Assembly: GCA_009881125.1 (NCBI GenBank)
Contig: WXFH01000082.1
Location: 1-8,232 of the forward strand
Reading direction: 5' to 3'
Length of the DNA stretch: 8,232 bases
Origin: Acidaminobacter sp.
GTDB taxonomy: Bacteria > Bacillota_A > Clostridia > Peptostreptococcales > Acidaminobacteraceae
Part shown: one piece after another, positions 6,215-8,232 of the stretch
Layout: the number at the start of each line of letters is the position of its first letter
Numbering within the stretch: position 1 is the stretch's first letter
Position numbers and translations under genes: made by a program
The notes under the pieces: generated by a model
What the model was told of the DNA's origin: nothing
What the model saw: the letters and a program-made list of their open reading frames with translations, nothing else
The model's database searches: none

Positions 6215-7930
6215 TCACTTCTTTCCCCTGAGGAATGCCCTATTATTCAGAAGTTCCCGCAAGATTTTTGATAGATGAGTTGGATTCTGCGACCGGACTA
6301 TAGCATAGGCATACTTGATGGTCATGGGTTTTGGATAATAGGCAACATACCTTGATTCCCAGTGCGTTGGCGCATATTTTTCCTTAGAATGATGCAACAA
6401 TTTGAAATTATACAAGGTGTTTAAGTTTTCATAGATATACGAGCTGACCTTTACACTGATATTCCGCGACTCATTTTCGTCCACATTGTAGAGTGGAGAT
6501 AAACCCATGTTGCCAAAGATGACGCCTTCATCCTTCATAATCATAGAAGCATCAAAGATAATTTTTTCGAGCACACCCTGAGGCGCGTTGTTTCTTCTTC
6601 GTGTAACGTCCGCTAAATAAGCTTTCCCACCGAGATAAGGTAAAAACACTACAAATCCCAACATGATTTCGTGGTCATCAACGGCATAAAAATAACGACG
6701 TTCTCTAGGTGCATCCAAATTTATACCACCCAGCATAAATTGCATTTCAGGCATAGCCTTATTTCTCAACCACTCATTAGAGATCTCTGTTATTTCTTTT
6801 TCAATTTTTAAGTCTATTTTCATTTTGGGTTTATATTCATGGACTTGAATCCCAGCTTTATTTGCATGGTTGATAGCTGCTCTGACTTTCGCTGCCGCGC
6901 CGCCTTTTAAGTTGTAGTCAGCCAGTTTAAAACACGCGTCTTCGCCATATTTCAAATACCCGAATTGATTGGCTTTGTAAAGGTTTAAAAACATTTCCGT
7001 AATATTTAAAAGCACTAAATCGTAATGACGCGTCCTTGAGAAGGTCAGCAATTCACTTAAAAAGACGAATCCATTCTCCAATGCGCAAATTGGATCTCCG
7101 CAAATCACCATGACATCTCCAACAATTGTATAGGAACAAACCCCCTCGACACCAACACTAAAAAAATAGGATTTATCATTTTCCATAGCCAGATAGGACA
7201 TTGGATTTTGTCCATATTTAAGTACAAGCGCATGTACTTTCTCCAGATCCGCTTTGTTTTTAAAATAATCATAAGTGACAGGTTTCAGTATAACTAGAAG
7301 CGCTGCAAAGACACTCACCCAATATAATGCTATGATTGAATCTGCATAAACAGTCTCCACTGTGTTCCTATCAGCGATTACCGATTCATCCATAAAAACC
7401 ATTAATTTTACTGATTCCAATAATGCCTGAGATAAAACATTGGCAACATGGTCTTGGCCACGGATGATATAAAGCCCTAAGGCTGCATTCAATATTAACA
7501 ATAAGAAGGAAAATCCAACGTACATAAGCGCTTTTTTGAAGGAATGACTGTGAGTTTTTCTTGAAAAGTCATTGACTGAAGCGATTAAGATAGTGAGAAT
7601 CAACGTCTCCAAAATAATCATATGGGCTGCAAATGCATGAAAGTAAATAGCTTGTAAAATAATTGAAATCACCAGGACAATGATTTCAGCAATCCAGGCA
7701 CTTCGAACTCGCTTGTACAGGTTGAACGCCAGCAAAATCATGACCAGACTCAGAATAAACGCCAGTCTGCCCTGTAAAAACATCGTATCCGTAGTATCAA
7801 TTCTCTGGTAGAATCCTTCAAAATAGGGAGAATGCTTAAGCGGTAACGAAATCACAAAATTCTTGACACCCACAAACATTAGAAATAATATTGCGATATT
7901 TTGCAGGGTTCTTTTATAATATGCTCGCAT
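6215..7930 (-). CDS. DUF2156 / phosphatidylglycerol lysyltransferase-like (MprF C-terminal type) membrane protein
   Basis: Counting from ATG 7928-7930, the protein has 571 residues. The N-terminal half has about six membrane segments (near 9-29, 52-71, 77-95, 97-119, 133-155 and 197-216). The C-terminal half (about 230-571) is a DUF2156 tandem acyltransferase-like domain with GDP (278-280), KVRAAINHANKAG (348-360), NEWL (385-388), FMLGG (398-402), DVTRRRNNAPQG (441-452) and WESRYVAYYP (524-533). Members of this family transfer an amino acid from aminoacyl-tRNA to phosphatidylglycerol on the cytoplasmic face, lowering membrane charge. The membrane part is much shorter than the roughly 14 segments of MprF, so the flippase module appears absent or reduced. 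The frame stays open to a TTG at 8035, but the 35 extra residues do not look like family sequence and that TTG has no well-spaced SD. The ATG is preferred, although its SD is also weak (AAAGAG). The transferred amino acid cannot be told. Confidence 0.85.
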   Translation of the reverse strand: MRAYYKRTLQNIAILFLMFVGVKNFVISLPLKHSPYFEGFYQRIDTTDTMFLQGRLAFILSLVMILLAFNLYKRVRSAWIAEIIVLVISIILQAIYFHAFAAHMIILETLILTILIASVNDFSRKTHSHSFKKALMYVGFSFLLLILNAALGLYIIRGQDHVANVLSQALLESVKLMVFMDESVIADRNTVETVYADSIIALYWVSVFAALLVILKPVTYDYFKNKADLEKVHALVLKYGQNPMSYLAMENDKSYFFSVGVEGVCSYTIVGDVMVICGDPICALENGFVFLSELLTFSRTRHYDLVLLNITEMFLNLYKANQFGYLKYGEDACFKLADYNLKGGAAAKVRAAINHANKAGIQVHEYKPKMKIDLKIEKEITEISNEWLRNKAMPEMQFMLGGINLDAPRERRYFYAVDDHEIMLGFVVFLPYLGGKAYLADVTRRRNNAPQGVLEKIIFDASMIMKDEGVIFGNMGLSPLYNVDENESRNISVKVSSYIYENLNTLYNFKLLHHSKEKYAPTHWESRYVAYYPKPMTIKYAYAIVRSQNPTHLSKILRELLNNRAFLRGKK

Positions 7931-8126
7931 TCTAACACCACTCTTTCTAAAAAGCCTGGTATAGCGACAACTACGGCTCCCTTTGAATCCTGAATTGAAC
8001 AGAGAACAAATGCCCCCTAAAATGAAACCAGCCAATTTCTTTAATTATTACCCTTTTGATTAAAACAGAACTCCTCTAAATCAATAACGACCCAACGATT
8101 GTTAACTTTATTCCAGACAACATGAT
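7931..8126 (-). other. Upstream leader / intergenic region of the DUF2156-hydrolase operon
   Basis: These 196 bases lie between a strong terminator (8127-8172) and the preferred ATG, so the operon promoter should be here. The best -35/-10 pair I find on the minus strand is TTAACA followed 17 bases later by GATTTA, a poor -10 box, so no promoter is assigned. AGAGGAG (SD-like, near 8072-8078) is not followed by a start codon of any continuing frame. No recognised riboswitch or T-box blocks are present. Confidence 0.35.
7949..7978 (-). other. Terminator-like hairpin just upstream of the DUF2156 start
   Basis: On the minus strand AGCC (7978-7975) and GTAG (7974-7971) can pair with CTAT (7964-7961) and GGCT (7956-7953), with four unpaired bases (ACCA) on one side, followed by four further T's (7952-7949). 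It lies 18 bases before the ATG at 7930. It would matter only if the gene starts at that ATG, in which case it could act as an attenuator or shape the leader. The stem is imperfect and may be chance. Confidence 0.2.
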
Positions 8127-8172
8127 AAAAGACCTTGAGTTTGCCGATGGTTGCGCAATCCCAAGGTCTTTT
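8127..8172 (-). terminator. Bidirectional intrinsic terminator at the right end
   Basis: AAAAGACCTTG (8127-8137) pairs perfectly with CAAGGTCTTTT (8162-8172), an 11-bp stem ending in A/T tracts, so T's follow on both strands (TTTTATC on minus, TTTTGC on plus). The 24-nt interior holds a second small helix, TTGC (8141-8144) with GCAA (8155-8158). The large interior is unusual for a simple terminator. It most likely ends a minus-strand gene lying to the right of the window and isolates the DUF2156 operon from it. Confidence 0.68.
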
Positions 8173-8232
8173 GCATTCAAAGTTACTTAATAGTTAGAAG
8201 TAGATGTCAGACAAAAATTCTCACCTGGTACC
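8173..8232 (-). other. Right edge, possibly the 3' end of a further minus-strand gene
   Basis: The terminator at 8127-8172 implies a gene to the right. Two minus-strand frames enter from the edge and end before it: one giving VPGENFCLTSTSNY and stopping at TAA 8187-8189, the other giving YQVRIFV and stopping at TGA near 8207-8209. Neither tail is recognisable, and the piece is too short to choose a frame or confirm coding. Confidence 0.2.

Noticed and set aside
8041..8193. Minus-strand open frame of 50 codons containing the segment FYHVVWNKVNNRWVVIDLE
   Set aside because: It looks protein-like but has no ATG, GTG or TTG in frame, has no ribosome binding site, and runs through the 8127-8172 hairpin. 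It could be a gene remnant but cannot be supported as a CDS.
8173..8232. GGTACC at the right edge as part of a T-box (GGTGGNACCGCG) leader
   Set aside because: Only the six-base core is shared; the rest of the antiterminator motif and the specifier stem are missing.

Overview
The window looks like a chromosomal segment of a low-GC Gram-positive bacterium, most likely a member of the Clostridia (Bacillota). The reasons are the AT-rich base use, strong GGAGG-type ribosome binding sites combined with frequent GTG starts, intrinsic terminators with long T runs, a group IIC intron end placed behind a terminator, and a NiCo (czcD-type) riboswitch, a class found mainly in Firmicutes. The species cannot be named from the sequence.

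Layout from left to right. Positions 1-124 are the 5' end of a group IIC intron on the minus strand, running off the left edge; it sits just behind an intrinsic terminator (129-176). That terminator closes a minus-strand gene for a membrane-anchored, probably exoplasmic metallophosphoesterase (195-1682). A gene-free stretch of 290 bases follows, then a minus-strand gene for an 843-residue P2-type (calcium-ATPase-like) cation ATPase (1973-4504). Its leader (about 4561-4662, minus) contains a well-matched NiCo riboswitch aptamer that shares bases with a terminator hairpin, so metal binding should permit transcription of the ATPase. Divergent from it, a plus-strand gene for a DUF1003 membrane protein (4904-5422) has a good promoter at 4752-4780 and a roughly 117-nt leader with possible RNA structure.

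Convergent with the DUF1003 gene is a two-gene minus-strand operon. It encodes a DUF2156 / aminoacyl-phosphatidylglycerol-synthase-like membrane protein (start most likely at 7930) and, directly abutting it, a cytosolic alpha/beta hydrolase (5453-6214). To the right lie a long leader without a clear promoter, a strong bidirectional hairpin terminator (8127-8172), and about 60 bases that may hold the last codons of another minus-strand gene.

The region reads as envelope and ion-homeostasis genes: a Ni/Co- (possibly Fe-) induced metal exporter beside a DUF1003 protein, and a candidate lipid-modifying synthase/hydrolase pair. The most informative observation is the NiCo riboswitch. It reassigns an ATPase that homology alone would label calcium-transporting to probable transition-metal efflux.
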